Below are positions 11,498 through 23,742 of a stretch of DNA of 64,000 nucleotides, piece after piece (position 1 is the stretch's first letter; each line of letters starts with the position of its first letter). This DNA comes from Pseudoscleropodium purum (lineage: Eukaryota > Streptophyta > Bryopsida > Hypnales > Brachytheciaceae): contig OZ017803.1 in the NCBI GenBank assembly GCA_963969395.1, forward strand, positions 9,424,001 to 9,488,000. The letters run 5' to 3'. A program made the position numbers and the translations under genes. Below the pieces are notes generated by a model that did no database searches, was not told the origin of the DNA, and saw only the letters and a list, made by a program, of their open reading frames with translations.

Positions 11498-12170
11498 AGA
11501 AAAAATCTGAACCTCCAGAAGGCCATTAAGGATGTACTTTTCGGCACTCTGCAGTGCATATACAAAAAAAAAATTTAATATTTAAAATATTAAAATCTGA
11601 CATGGCTTTGACATGACTTTGACATGTCATGTAAACAGTTTTCATTAAAAAATAATAAAAGATCAAAAATAGTTTTAAATCCTCTCTTATTGCACTCAAG
11701 GGATTTTAGGAAGCTTCCAAACTTGCAGCCTTCCGGAGGGCTGAAATTTTTCCTAATGTGATTTGGAATTTTGCATGGAAGTATATACTAGTTATTGTAC
11801 ATTATAAGAAAAGAATTGGAATTTTAGCTAGCACAATTTTAGTACAAGACTTGTGAAAAGCAAGGGAGAATTTCTTTTTACTTTTGCTTAGAAAAAATCT
11901 GAACCTTGCAAAAGGCCGTTAAAGATTCATTTTTTGGTGCCCCATAGTGCAAGTATAGAAAAATTTTAAAATAATTTTTTTTGAAAAAAATTTTAAAAAC
12001 TTAAATCTGATGTGACATTGACATGGCACAAGTAGTGCCACATCAACAAAATTCATTAAAAAATTAAAAAAACAATTGAATTCCTCTCTAATTGCAATGG
12101 GAGGGGGGGGGGGGGGTGGGGTTCAAAACTCGCAGACTTTTTGAGGGTTGAAATTTTTCCTAATGAAAAA
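11498..12170 (+). repeat. Direct repeat pair of about 270 bp
   Basis: Unit 1 (about 11498-11770) and unit 2 (about 11887-12170) share, in order, AAAAAATCTGAACCT, AAGGCC(A/G)TTAA, a CTCTGCAGTGCA/CCCATAGTGCA block, TGACATGGC words, an ATTCATTAAAAAAT-like block, CCTCTC(T)TATTGCA and GCTGAAATTTTTCCTAATG/GTTGAAATTTTTCCTAATG. Identity is moderate. Unit 2 holds a run of G residues (12102-12121). This is a decayed tandem duplication or two copies of one dispersed repeat. Confidence 0.65.
12102..12121 (+). repeat. Poly-G tract
   Basis: An almost uninterrupted run of G (GGGA, about 14 G, T, GGGG) sits in AT-rich DNA within unit 2 of the duplicated repeat. It could fold as a G-quadruplex. It is also a place where sequencing length errors are likely. 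Confidence 0.7.
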
Positions 12171-12639
12171 CTATTTTTAGCATTAGACTTGAACTCTTGG
12201 ATTGCTATTTGCTTGATTTTCGAGCCTTAGTTCAAGGATAAAAGAGGGTGTGAAAGAAGGATCAAGGTCCAAGTTAGGCAGGATGCAACTATAGGTGCCT
12301 AAGTGCGCATTGCCCAAAATGAGCCCAAGTTTTGGAGTTGAGTTGGCTTTGAAAATCCCAAAGTCCAATCACAACTTTTGCCTAGCTTAGGAATCCTATA
12401 TACATTATGCATCCATAGTAGATCAGCAATCTTAGGGCTAAGCTCTAAAGGAAATGACTCAAACAAGGGACAATACATGGTTGTTGAAATGGCAACATTG
12501 TAGTTTAATCCTAAAATGCCTAGTAGAAGACATACTTTGTCCTTAAAATGATTCCTAAGAGGCCTCACAAATGATAAGAACTTTTTTTCATCCAAAATTT
12601 TTTAGGAAAGACAATTGCTTGAACCCAATTTTAAAGGAA

Positions 12640-12885
12640 GATGCTATATTAGGTAGGGCACTCTGAAAGCAACCTCTAACACAAAGATACATCTTGCTTC
12701 CTTCAATGTACCAACAATGTACATTTCAGGGGAAGTTTGCTACTAGTGACCAATATGTTTTTAACTTCAAAAATTCGTAACTAATTCCACAAAAATCCAA
12801 CAAATATGAAACCACTGGGGTTAGATGCGAATTCCATTTTTCTTCCTACCAAAATTTACGGAAAATTGTTCCAAGGAGTTTAGCT
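12640..12885 (-). repeat. Dispersed repeat copy (with 47.3 and 48.2 kb)
   Basis: The reverse complement contains GTAAATTTTGGTAGGAAG, AAAAATGGAATT, GGTTTCATATTTGTTGG, GTGGAATTAGTTACGAA, AATGTACATTGTTGGTACAT and AGATGTATCTTTGTGTTAG. The same words occur in the same order at 47280-47520 and 48190-48430 on the plus strand. This defines a dispersed family of about 240 bp or more. I saw no terminal repeats. Confidence 0.65.
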
Positions 12886-12941
12886 TCAAATGCAAATGAG
12901 CTCTTAAAAGGTCGCTTTAAAAGCAGACTACCTTAGAATCT

Positions 12942-12960
12942 GTACTGTACTGTACAGTAC
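12942..12960. promoter_or_regulatory. Four phased GTAC motifs upstream of HEME
   Basis: GTAC occurs at 12942, 12947, 12952 and 12957, that is every 5 bp. The last 14 bp, GTACTGTACAGTAC, are a perfect palindrome. GTAC is the core bound by SBP-domain factors, including the copper regulators CRR1 (Chlamydomonas) and SPL7 (Arabidopsis). The block lies about 245 bp upstream of the HEME start codon. That it acts as a control site here is only an inference. Confidence 0.4.
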
Positions 12961-12990
12961 TTCTGGCCTGGAAGGGGATCCCGGGAGTAG

Positions 12991-12995
12991 CCAAT
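12991..12995 (+). promoter_or_regulatory. CCAAT box candidate
   Basis: A CCAAT pentamer lies 209 bp upstream of the HEME start, in the stretch where composition changes from AT-rich to GC-rich. No convincing TATA box was seen nearby, which is common for housekeeping genes. Confidence 0.3.
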
Positions 12996-13203
12996 AGGAA
13001 GGCGGTCATAGATCCGGGCCCCTATCCCGTCCCCGTGACTCTCCGCCGTCCATCTCCCATCTCATCCTTCACGCACACTTCCCCTGCAACTCAGTCACTC
13101 CCCTTCCAAGACCTCCAGAATCGCAGGTTGTTTGAATTTGTTTCCCGACAGCAGCTTTTGCTTGGATCCATCGCCATCGCCATTCCATTCTCCTCCTGTA
13201 TCA

Positions 13204-16200
13204 ATGGCAGCCGTCGCGTCCATGGCGCTCGTGCAGGGGGCCGCTGCCGCTGGGATGGCGCCTGCGCAGAAGAATTCGACGACGACATCCTCGTGGAGGA
13301 GTAGCAGTAGCAGCGTCCGAGTCAAGACCCGAGCTCAATGTGTGGCGCAGGTCGTTGCCGCAGGTATTTGCTTTACCTCCTCCTTTTGCTTCTTGACCGC
13401 AGTCCGTAATGTTGAGCTGCTGTGAAGAATTTTTAAAGAGCGGTGTATATTTTGTGTCAAGGATTTTGGATTTGACGTGCGAAAAGACATGAGACCGAGT
13501 TATTCTAGGTTTCGTAAGGTAACTACAGCTAATGGCGTCATTTTAAGCGCTGAGTATCGTTTTTGTTATTAAATTGGTCAGATTTTGGAAGATTCTTATC
13601 AAAGCAGATTCCGATTCACAGGAGGATGTATTATTTGAATATAAATTCAGACGTTGTATAGTAGATCATAATATCGAGCTAGTAGGATGAATTTTGAAGC
13701 AGCGGTGTAGATTTTATGTCAAGAATGTCGGATTTGAGGGTGACGTGCGAAGTCATGAGATAGAGTTTTTCTAGGGTTCTCGAGGTGACCAAAGCTAATT
13801 GCTTCATTTTGAGCGTTGAGTGTCCTTTTTTTAATTAAATTGGTCAGATTTTGGAATGTTGTTGCTTTCAATTTAGAGAGGATTCCAATTCACTAAAGGA
13901 TGCATTATTTGGATATGTATGCAAATGTTGTAAAGGTTTGTTAGAGCATAGTCCATAATGTCGAGCTACTAGGGTGAATTTTGAAGCAGAAGATTGTTGT
14001 CAAGAATGTAGGATTACAAGAGTGGCGTTCGAAAAAACAAGAGATGGAGTCTTTTTAGGGGGTTTTAGGTGATCACACCTCATGGCATTACTTGAAGTGT
14101 TGATTGTAGTTTTTATGATTTATTTGTTTAGATTTTCAAATATTCCTGTTCTCAAATCTGAGGGCACTCGAATGCAACAAAGGATGAGTTTTGGGGATAT
14201 CATATGCAAAAGCTGTAAGGGTTTAAAGTCTGATTGGTAGATGATTTATCACGAGTTCCGATGACCAGGTGCTGTATATAATCAGTATGTATTTATTGTG
14301 CGAGATTTTGGAGTGTTGCATTTTGGTAGGCTTGGTAACTTGAATGTGGATTTGAAGAAATGTGAGTGATACAGATTAATAAGAGAGTAGCGACTTTTCT
14401 TAAAATAATATGTCTGGGAGGTGGTTGAGTTCATTGGTTTTGAGACTTAATTGATGGTTTAGCATCCAGAACTGAAAGTAGAAGTGGACGCCTTCCAGTA
14501 CTGCTGCGGCATTCTTATTATTAGATTTGCGGTGCAGAAACGAAGGAAGCTGCAGCGAATGTGGACACTACTGCGGACCCTCTGCTCCTACGGGCTGTGC
14601 GAGGAGAAGAAGTGGATAGGCCGCCTGTATGGATGATGCGACAGGCGGGGCGATACATGAAGGTACATAGTGTATTGAATTGGCAGCTTTAGAGCTTTTT
14701 CTTTGGCTTCGCTCAATAAGTTTCTGTATCGTGAATATATGGTACTTCAAATGAGGTTTGGTACGATGGTTGATGGAGTTGTTGAACAGCGATTCCATCT
14801 CTGCTCTCTTACTCTTCAACGGCATGCATTTTTTTCTCATTTTTAGGGGAGAATTTTCACCTCTTTGTTTACAAATATTCTTTTTGGAATTTTTAGGTTA
14901 AACCCTGTAATGCAAAGTTCTGGTCAGTTAAATCTATAGTCAAATTTTTCTTTTGTTCCATTTGCTTCAAGGAGGACATCCGAAATTGAAGTTTTAACTG
15001 AATTCTAGTTCCTCTTGATATTGAATTATAGGATGGATTTAAGATTAGAATGTTTTGAACAACACACATAGGAACATGCATCTTACATGGTTGGAATGAA
15101 GAACGATCATAATTGAATAAAGCCTTCTAGTCTTATGGACAATCAGAATCGTTGATTTTTTGGAAGCTGCATTTTTTCTCTCTCATATCTCTTGATTTCG
15201 CTCATGATTGTGATTGAACTCCAATACATGAATAACAAAGTTTCGATAGGTCCCAATGTTACGAATTGACTGAGGTTATCAGTATGTGGCCTAAGTTTGA
15301 GTTTTGGGATTTGAGAAGTCCCCGCGGGACCTTGTGGAAATAGACCACTGTCAGTTACCTGTATGATCGAGGTGTCGATAAACTCTTTTTCACTGGATCG
15401 AATAGTTGCGTCAATATTTATCCAATCCAGTCTTCGACTATTGACAATGCATAACCGAAGTCAGAATTACGACTTTTCCTTTGTTTGGACTATTGGAGTA
15501 TCTGTATTGATTGTAACAATGGTTTTCCGCGTTCTGGTAAAAGCACAGGATTGCTGTTTTAGAGTGAACATTGTGAAGTGCTATGTCATCATCTGCTACA
15601 GGTTTCCAAGTTTGCTGTTTTGTAGTAGTGAAGACATAGAATTCAGCTTCTGGTTGGACACCTTTGGGCAATGAATATCTTTTCTGAAACACTGTTTTTA
15701 TTTGTGTTTGGATAACAGGTGTATCAAGATTTATGTGAGAAGCATCCCACTTTCAGGGAGCGTTCTGAGAATGTTGACCTGGCAGTCGAAGTTTCATTGC
15801 AACCATGGCGAGCATTCAAACCCGATGGAGTACGTTAGTTCGCTGAAAATTATTTGTTGTTTCTTTCCTCCATTTCTGCTCGTAGCAGCAGTGAACCTTG
15901 AATATCAGAGAACTCCTTAAAAGATTCTTGTTCTCGAATTTCCCTTCAAGAAGTGGTAGGAATCGGTATTCTTAGAGGTTCTAAAATCTTAGCCACATTT
16001 CAATGTGTAGTCTCTATGTCCGAAACTGCCTTCAGTAGCGTTATAATTGGTGAGGTTTAATGCAAATAGGTGTTAGACCTGTCAAGTTTCCTTTCTGAGG
16101 TAAATAACTCCATGGTTTTCTTGATCTCATTAGGTATGTATTGTGCAGGTTATTCTGTTCTCAGATATCTTGACGCCGCTTACTGGCATGAATATCCCTT

Positions 16201-18011
16201 TTGACATTCTAAAGAACAAAGGTCCAATTATTCACAATCCTATTCGAATAGATGCTGATGTCGCACAAGTTAGAGAGTTGGTACCTGGTGAGGCAGTGCC
16301 TTATGTTGGTCAAGCTTTGACTGCCTTACGATCTGAGGTGAGTCTCACTCATTCATGGTCATTCACAGAGGATTGTGTAGGAAGTATAATTTCTGGAATT
16401 AGCACATTTCAATTTTGTCTCAGTTTATTAGGCAGGACCTTTTAATTTTAAGGTTATGAAATATTAATTACGTCTTTACCAGGGCCAGGGTTATGGTCTT
16501 CCTACACTTTAGGAGCAGGAAATAACAAGGGCTGTGGTCGGAGGTCACAATAAACTGGACTATCTCTTCTACCCTACTAGTCACTGAATCATCGAACCTT
16601 TGCTGTGGTTGTGGTTGGTTGATGTATTGCAATTCCAGAATATTCTACAAGATTCACAGGAAGGGGAGTCAAATTAAGTGAGACAATCCTGAGCAGCGAT
16701 TGGTAGCTTTTAGAAAAAGGATTACTGTATTCCATGCCGAATATTATGTGCCCACGGAGGTTTGATACCCCCTCTTGGATACTGATTCCTTTGGTGTGCA
16801 TGTTTTGTAGGTCGGAAACGCTGCAGCAGTCCTTGGATTCGTTGGAGCACCCTTTACCTTGGCATCATATATTGTCGAGGGTGGATCATCCAAGAATTTT
16901 ACCATTATCAAGAAGATGGCTTTCCAGACTCCTGAGATATTGCACTCTCTGCTTCAGAAACTGGCAGAGTCAGTTATTATATATGTGCGTTATCAAGCAG
17001 ATAGTGGTGCACAAGCCGTCCAAATATTTGATTCGTGGGCAACACAATTGAGTCCAGTAGACTTTGAAGAATTCAGTCTACCGTATATCAAGCAGATTGT
17101 AACCGCAGTGAAGTCCACGCACCCTGACCTCCCACTCATTTTGTATGCGAGCGGGAGTGGTGGTCTCTTGGAGCGAATGGCTTCTACTGGAGTAGATGTC
17201 ATTAGTATTGACGGGACAGTTGACATGGCGGAGGCCAGGCAGCGTATTGGCACTCACTTGGCCGTTCAGGTATAATTTCATCGTTGCTCGGGTAGAATCT
17301 TGAAATTCGTTCTAACTGTAACAATAATGCATCACTAAGACCAGTAAAGTTATTGTAATCGAGGTCGGTATGATAGTATGACTCAAATGAACTGTTTCCT
17401 TGTAGCTGATCTTGTTTCTGTCAGTTCCTTCTTCGATCTGTTACTTGACATCTGGGATATTTTTATGTCAGTAACCCATAAGTGTTGAGTTAAAAATAGA
17501 AAATTCAGTTTGGAATCTAACTGCACCCTACTTCAGTTCCTTACAGTACATAATGTGCAAAAAGCACCGACTTCCACTCTTTAATGGGTTAAAAAAATTG
17601 CAGATAGTTCTAGAACTGTCCTGGCTGTAGGGTAATAACTTCCAAAACATATTCCTGACGTTCAAAAATGTAGGGTATGATTATTTCTTTCTATTGATAC
17701 GTTTTGTTACCTGTCTTGAAGCTTCTTCAATGATTGATTTCAACTGGTGTAGAAATGGAAGTGTCCACCAATTAGTAAATGCTTTATCATCGCATCCTTG
17801 ATACTCACATGTTCTTACTTACGTACAGGGAAATATGGATCCTGCCGCTCTATTTGGAAGCAAGGAATTCATTACAAAGAGGATACATGACACAGTATCC
17901 AAGGCTGGGCGTCACAAACATGTCCTCAATCTTGGACATGGTGTTTTGGTAGGCACTCCTGAAGAAAATGTAGCACACTTTTTTGAAACAGGCAAAAGTG
18001 TACGATATTGA
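13204..18011 (+). CDS. HEME: Uroporphyrinogen decarboxylase, plastid (6 exons)
   Basis: The enzyme decarboxylates the four acetate side chains of uroporphyrinogen III to give coproporphyrinogen III in heme and chlorophyll synthesis. Exons: 13204-13363, 14538-14662, 15719-15829, 16149-16337, 16811-17269 and 17829-18011. All introns are GT-AG and phases agree, giving 408 aa, close to Arabidopsis HEME proteins. Residues 1 to about 53 are Ala/Ser-rich with few acidic residues, like a chloroplast transit peptide. RQAGRY (88-93) carries the two substrate-binding arginines, FSDI (136-139) the catalytic aspartate Asp138, ASYIVEGG the conserved tyrosine (215), and NLGHG the histidine (385). One oddity is Gly330 in IDGT, where relatives have DWT. 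The start is the first ATG before MAAVASMAL; an in-frame ATG 72 nt upstream (13132) would add 24 residues. AATAAA overlaps 18017-18022, but the true poly(A) site is unknown. Confidence 0.93.
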
Positions 18012-20227
18012 GAGACAATAAAATGTTGTAGGATTATGAGAAACAGCGTAGTTGTAAAGGTTTAGTTGTCAAGTAATGGAAAGAAGCTGAATTATGAGAA
18101 TGCTATTCAACTGCAAAGAGTGCTCCCTGCTCATGCAGATATGCAACAAGAGAAGTGAGCTCATCATGAGATGGTAGCTTCAAGCCGGCGTTAAATCAGT
18201 AGTCATTTGTTTCATTAAGTTTGTTTGAAGATCTACAACATGGGGTTTTCCCATAATGACATGAAAGAAAATTTTACGTGAGTGAAACACGGAGCTAACT
18301 TAAGTTCAATTTTTGTCTGCGCATAAGCAGGATTGATGTTCATACTGTGATATTATTTATTTTCTCCAAAAGTTGCTAGGCTGCATTATTTTAATATAGT
18401 TTGCAAAAACTGGTACAGTTTACCAAGGTAAACCAGCGTATGACAGGCATAAGATACCGCCAAATGCAGTCACCTAGGGAATGACCCATTACAATCATAC
18501 ATCAGCCTATGACAGAATGTTTGCAGTAAATGAGATTTGAGCTAATTAGGTTTGAGTACTTGAGTTAGTGGCCACAATCAATGCCTTGGGCAATGGTAAA
18601 GGAGTTATTGGTGACTGCTATAGGAGCTTCCATCTTTCTCGTGTAAATTCATCATAAGAATTAAGAAATAACTTTTTTATTCCTTCATTCCTGACCATGT
18701 TGAAAAATATTGTGATTGCTGTAAGTGGTAAGATGACCATTATAGGTATATTTTTGTGTGGTTTGGGGGTAGTGGCTTAAGATTCTTTTAGGTCAATTAG
18801 GTTATACACTTCAAAAATTCATAACAAATTCATACTTCGTCAAAAAAATAAAATTTTAATTTGCCATTTTTTCAAATTTGTCTTTATTTGGGAAAAAATT
18901 GAATTTTTCAACAATGTTAAATGCTTATTGCACTTTCTTCAAGTTGTGAACATTAAAAATAAGACACACATTGTTGTTATTCACACTTGCTTTGCAAACA
19001 TTTCCTACAATACTCATTTGTAAATCTCATTTGTTAATATTTTTTAATCTTGAATTGAACAAACCAGTCATTATAGACCTTATTAAATTGAGCATATTAA
19101 CTCTTAATTCTTTAGGGACTAAAGAATACTCCAAATCCTTAAAAATATGTAAAGATGAATTATTAAGTGCAACTTAGAAAAGTGATTTACTAGTGATTTC
19201 CAAATAGAAGTTGTAAACTATAACCTATAGACTAAATCTATATGATTGGATCTAACATTGTAGTAACCTATCATTATCAATATAAAATTTGAAAACAAAA
19301 TTTTGAAATTAATTTTAAAATTGATAATGGATTTTATATTGATGATTTTTTCAAGATTTTTTTCTTTAGGTTTAGAATGTTAAGTTTTAATTATGGTAAG
19401 TGATAGAGATGTCTATCTCATTTTCTTTTCTTAATCATGCTTGAAGAGGCTTTATTGAATTTGGAAACTTAGTTTTTGAAGTAAAATACACTCAAATGCT
19501 TTGAACAATAGAATATTTGTAGGGATGAGTTTTGAAAATCTACTCTAGACATATCTAAGAGAATTAATTCAAGATTCAATATACATTTTGATGGAAAAAG
19601 CAAAGAGTTTCTTTATTAGGGAAATTGTTTTTCGAAATTGGAATGTGTAGTCTCAAAGGGCTTAAACAAATCTAAAATTATCCTCATATATATATATGCA
19701 AACATAGTCTATCCACAATAATAAGGTAATTGTATAGTGCTCTATTTAGAACTGGTACAATAAAAAAAAGGTAAATTAATGAGTGTGTATCTATTACCTA
19801 GACTATTGTACTGCTTTTGAACTTTCTATTGTCATAGGGAGATGTGATTAATGAGATTCTTTATATATTGATGCTAATATTGTCATTTCAAAGTTTATTA
19901 AAGTTTGTTTGGAAAATAAAATTGAATAATTTTATTATATGATGTATTAATTTGTATTAACACATCAAGTTTTTTTAGTTTTTTAGTTTTAAAGTTACAT
20001 CTCAGAATTCATAAAACCACCTAGTTAGAATGGACTTTGAATTGTAATAGCTACACCAACAATGCATGCTTTATTTTTCATTTACTTTCAACCTATATAA
20101 ATGATCATCTTTTTAACACAAACCCAAAAAATTAATTAGGTTTGCTTTTTAATTCCTATTCTAGAATGCATTTGAATTTAAATTCATAGAATTATATTTG
20201 TAGAATTATAATAGGAGGATAGGAATA
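18012..20227. other. HEME 3' region and AT-rich intergenic DNA
   Basis: The first few hundred bases have more balanced composition and probably include the HEME 3' untranslated region. Beyond about 18780 the sequence is AT-rich with no recognisable gene. Words near 18800-18840 (ACTTCAAAAATTCATAAC) recall the dispersed repeat at 12.7 kb, but the match is short. Confidence 0.4.
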
Positions 20228-20780
20228 TAATCAAATTGAGTTATTTACTACCAAAATTGAGGTTTTGGTCCTAGTCCAAGTCTAGCTAGCAACTCCAAGC
20301 AACTAAGAGGTGTACTATTTGATTGACATGCAAAAACACTCTTGACCACTCTTAAAGTAGTAGCACCTTAAATCATCAATATGAATGCTTCGACATCTTT
20401 TGTGTGTCTATATGGTGAAAATTTTGTTCAATTAAATTAGCAAATTGTAATAAGAGGTATTGCAAGTAGAATCTAACTTTTCTTGCTACTCAAATTATAA
20501 ATTTTCAAAAGTAACACATTATAGACTCTTACAAGGATCATAGACTTATTAGGAAACCACACATTTAGAACCTTCAAGCAACACTTTTGAATAGCCACTT
20601 TGACCATTTTCTCAAGGCTAAAATAGGAGAATGGTAGTTTGATTTGGTTGCTACTTGGTTGAACTTAGGAGTTCATTTTAGGTACCTTACAATTTAAGGT
20701 ACCACCACTTCAAGAGCTTGGAGTTGCAAGAGTAGGACCAAAATTTCAATTGCAGGAAAGGACAACTCAATGTAGCTAGA
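20228..20780. mobile_element. Fold-back element with long imperfect inverted ends
   Basis: The left arm (about 20228-20322) contains CAAATTGAGTT, TTGAGGTTTTGGTCCTA, AGCAACTCCAAGCAA and GAGGTGTAC. The right arm (about 20690-20780) contains the reverse complement of these in mirrored order: GGTACCACC, GCTTGGAGTTGCAAG, TAGGACCAAAATTTCAA and AACTCAATGTAG. The arms are about 90 bp and imperfect, and they enclose about 365 bp without coding potential. A target duplication was not evident. It is probably an old non-autonomous DNA transposon. Confidence 0.5.
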
Positions 20781-23440
20781 ATGCATGTGATCATGTCTTG
20801 ATGAAAATCCAAAAAAATAATATGTCCAATAAAAATTCAAAATTCAATCTAGAATAAGGATTGAAAGAAGCATCAAATGAAGGATTTTATTAATTACAAA
20901 TTTTTTGAAAAGGTTTCAAGTAAGAATCATTTTTTTGTACTTATTGGATATCAATCAAGAAAAGATTCACAATCTAGGAGATACATATTATCACAACAAT
21001 CACACAAATCAATCATGAAATGGTGTGATAGAAAATGACACATGAAATAGAACACTCCAGAAATAATAAATGTTGGAAGCTAAGTACACTTCATTTCAAA
21101 TGGCCTACTAAAACCATTCCTATCTAAATCTACTCACCCTTTGACCATGTTGAGAGAATCTAGAATCCTTATCTAAATTGCCAGCCAAAGACCTATCAAA
21201 ACCAGAAGACAATTTCATGATCAAAGCCGTGTCTAATAGAATTTAGGTGTAAGGTAGGATTACCTTAAATTGAGCAAATTTCTCCAACAAACACTATTGA
21301 GTGTCGAAAAGCTCTCAATTTTTAATCCAACATAAAGATAATTTTGCAATTAAATTGAGGGAAATCCAAGAACAATATTTAGTTGCAATATGCAATAGTT
21401 AGATGAAGTCAATGTTAAATTGGTAGATTTTCTGAAATTGTATATGGATTTATCCTATTAGAGAAGGGCAAAACTAATATCAGTTGTTACTATAAAAAGC
21501 TTTTATTTTGCAAATTAGTGAAATGTAATAATATTTTAGCTTATACTAATTCAAAACAACATTCCTTTGCAAAATTCATGTCTTGTTGAGGAATGGGATA
21601 AATTACTATCCTATTTAAATTTCAAAAGTTCATGATGAAATTTTAAGAGAAATTTCCAACTTTATCCTCAAATGCTCAATCATTCCCTTTGGAAGGGATG
21701 AATGTTTTGAAAAGTGCACTTCATTCAATTACTATTCAAAGAACAAGCTTCAAGAAATATTCTAAAGTACTATGCTTGGTGATCAATTTCAATATTCCTT
21801 GCCAAATAATTAATTAAAATAGGCAAATGTGATTTGGTATATGCCTTAAAATATAAAATATAAAATAATTTAAAAAAAAAATAGTATCCTTGAAATTCTT
21901 CTATCTACTTCTAAAAATGTTTTTTTGGTCTTGACTAGTGAGTACTATATTATATAAAGGAAAAAACAAAAAAATGCTCAACATGAATCAATGATGTAGA
22001 TATTTTAGAAAAGTTAGAATTACTTATTATTTGGAGTAAAACTTTTAGAAAGTGATCTTATTTTTTTAGTTCAATCACTTGGGGATTAAATATAGCTAAG
22101 ATGCTTTGTCTACACTATTAATCTAAACAACTACAAGCCTAATATACAATGTGATTGACCCTTCTTAAGGATAGTAGTAAACCATATTTGATTACTAAAA
22201 TATGAATTATATATTAAAAGATACATTAGAGGATTTTTTGGGGTTTGAGAGGGTTGCGAGTTCACAGATGTTCTCTAGTACTATGAACTCATCGGAAATT
22301 TGTTGCTTGACGTGGTGAAGCAATTGCCATGTTGTTTTCCAAAAGATTCAACTTTGTTTTTCATTTTAAGAAATTCAATTTTTTTTATGACAATGTAGCG
22401 TTCTCTTTACTGCAGGGGGAACTACAAGGTGCAAGTGCTTAAAATGGCCCTCCCTGACCCCATAAAATCCTTTAATGCCACGGCATACACCATTAGATTG
22501 GTAATTCAACAATTAACATCTTTTATTTCGATACCATTATTACATCTAAATCTTATCATTGTTAAATAAAACACTATACAAGTAGATTATGTGATCATTT
22601 TTCTAAAATTTAAGAGGTGCAATAATCATCCAAATTAGAAGTGTTATATGTTGTTGGATTTTGTTCAACACAATAACAAACTTTTGTTACTATGAAATAT
22701 TTCCCTTGATGAACCTTCAATTTCAAATAAGGTATGGGCATGTATAATCATTACTAATTACAAGTGAACTTAGTTGTTATTATTAAACATGTACCATTTC
22801 CATGAATCTTATTGGCAATTGAAAGAGGCTTCTAATGCAATATTAATAGCAACTGAAGCATTGTTTGCACATAGTATAAATAAGTTGTAATTTAAAAAAA
22901 AATACACTTTTTAGATGTTCTCCCAACCAACACTATACTCTTATAGAGTTTCATGTTTAGATTGTGTACATTTTGTGTAATCAATATTTAGGTTTCTTGT
23001 AACAATTTTTGATTTCAAATGTAGGTATTAAATTTTGGTTAGTGTTGAATATAAACATAGGTTTTTTATTATGTTGTAACCATGTCTTTTTTTTTGCTTT
23101 CTATAAAAAAAAAGAATCAAGATGGCAATTATTTGTAACTTGGTGAAACATTGTATAAAATCTACATTCATCCATATTTTGAACCAAACAACACTTTTCA
23201 ATTCTATTCATAAACTTTATCATTCAAAATCAATGATTTCATTTAAACATTTTGTTAAGAAAAGACTATTTTTGTTTGACAAAAAGTAGAGATTTGGGGC
23301 GACTTCATATCAGGGCCTTGACTAAATTTTCTGTTGACCCAATTTACAAACATAGGGCTAGCTCAAATCAAGCCCAAGGGGAGAAATTGGATTAAAGGAT
23401 TCTGGACCTGTAAGGGCTAGAGTGGAAGTACGCCAAGTCG
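20781..23440. other. AT-rich intergenic DNA
   Basis: No gene was recognised. Homopolymer and A/T-rich stretches predominate up to about 23280, where composition begins to rise toward the leader exon of the next gene. Confidence 0.45.
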
Positions 23441-23449
23441 GTTGAATGC

Positions 23450-23742
23450 GAATAATCTTGACACCACCAGTATTGAATTGCAACCACCACCGTGAACCGT
23501 CGCCAGTCTTCCGTCGCAAGCTGCGCCGGCGGCGATGCGTGCAGCCGATTACACTTCCTCCCCTCGAGAATCCCATCCGCTCCGCATTCCAACGATGTAT
23601 TACACGCAGCTTTTGCCCTTCACCTCGACCACCACGCCTCGCCGAAGCAAGAGCGACGACAGCAACGAAGCCATTTCGTAAGGAATGGAGCCGACGTTTC
23701 TATTTTCCGAGCTTTTTCTTTCTTGACGCTATCGTCATTTCT
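23450..23742 (+). other. Probable 5' untranslated exon of the Agenet gene
   Basis: This GC-rich block ends in TCATTTCT followed by a strong donor GTAAGTACT at 23743. A plausible acceptor is TTTTAG at about 24112-24117, which would leave a short second leader part before the ATG at 24251. Frames are open through the block but show no motif and do not join in frame to a recognisable protein. I read it as leader and promoter-proximal sequence. The transcription start is not determined. Confidence 0.45.

Larger units (their letters stand above)
8641..12940. other. Repeat-rich intergenic region
   Basis: This stretch separates the Helitron remnant from HEME. It contains the tandem repeat, the palindrome trio, a duplicated unit and one dispersed repeat copy, each listed separately. 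The rest (about 10170-11490 and 12180-12640) is AT-rich. Two overlapping minus-strand frames at 12183-12595 look moderately protein-like (for example CLLLGILGLNYNVAI) but match nothing I know and break frame. I do not call a gene. Confidence 0.4.

Noticed and set aside
12183..12595. Minus-strand frames that look partly protein-like
   Set aside because: Two overlapping frames without motif, frame breaks, no splice model and no family recognised; kept only as a note in the intergenic entry.
13035..13325. Other open frames overlapping HEME exon 1 on both strands
   Set aside because: They are shadows of the GC-rich leader and transit-peptide region; the frame starting at 13204 joins in phase to conserved exon 2.
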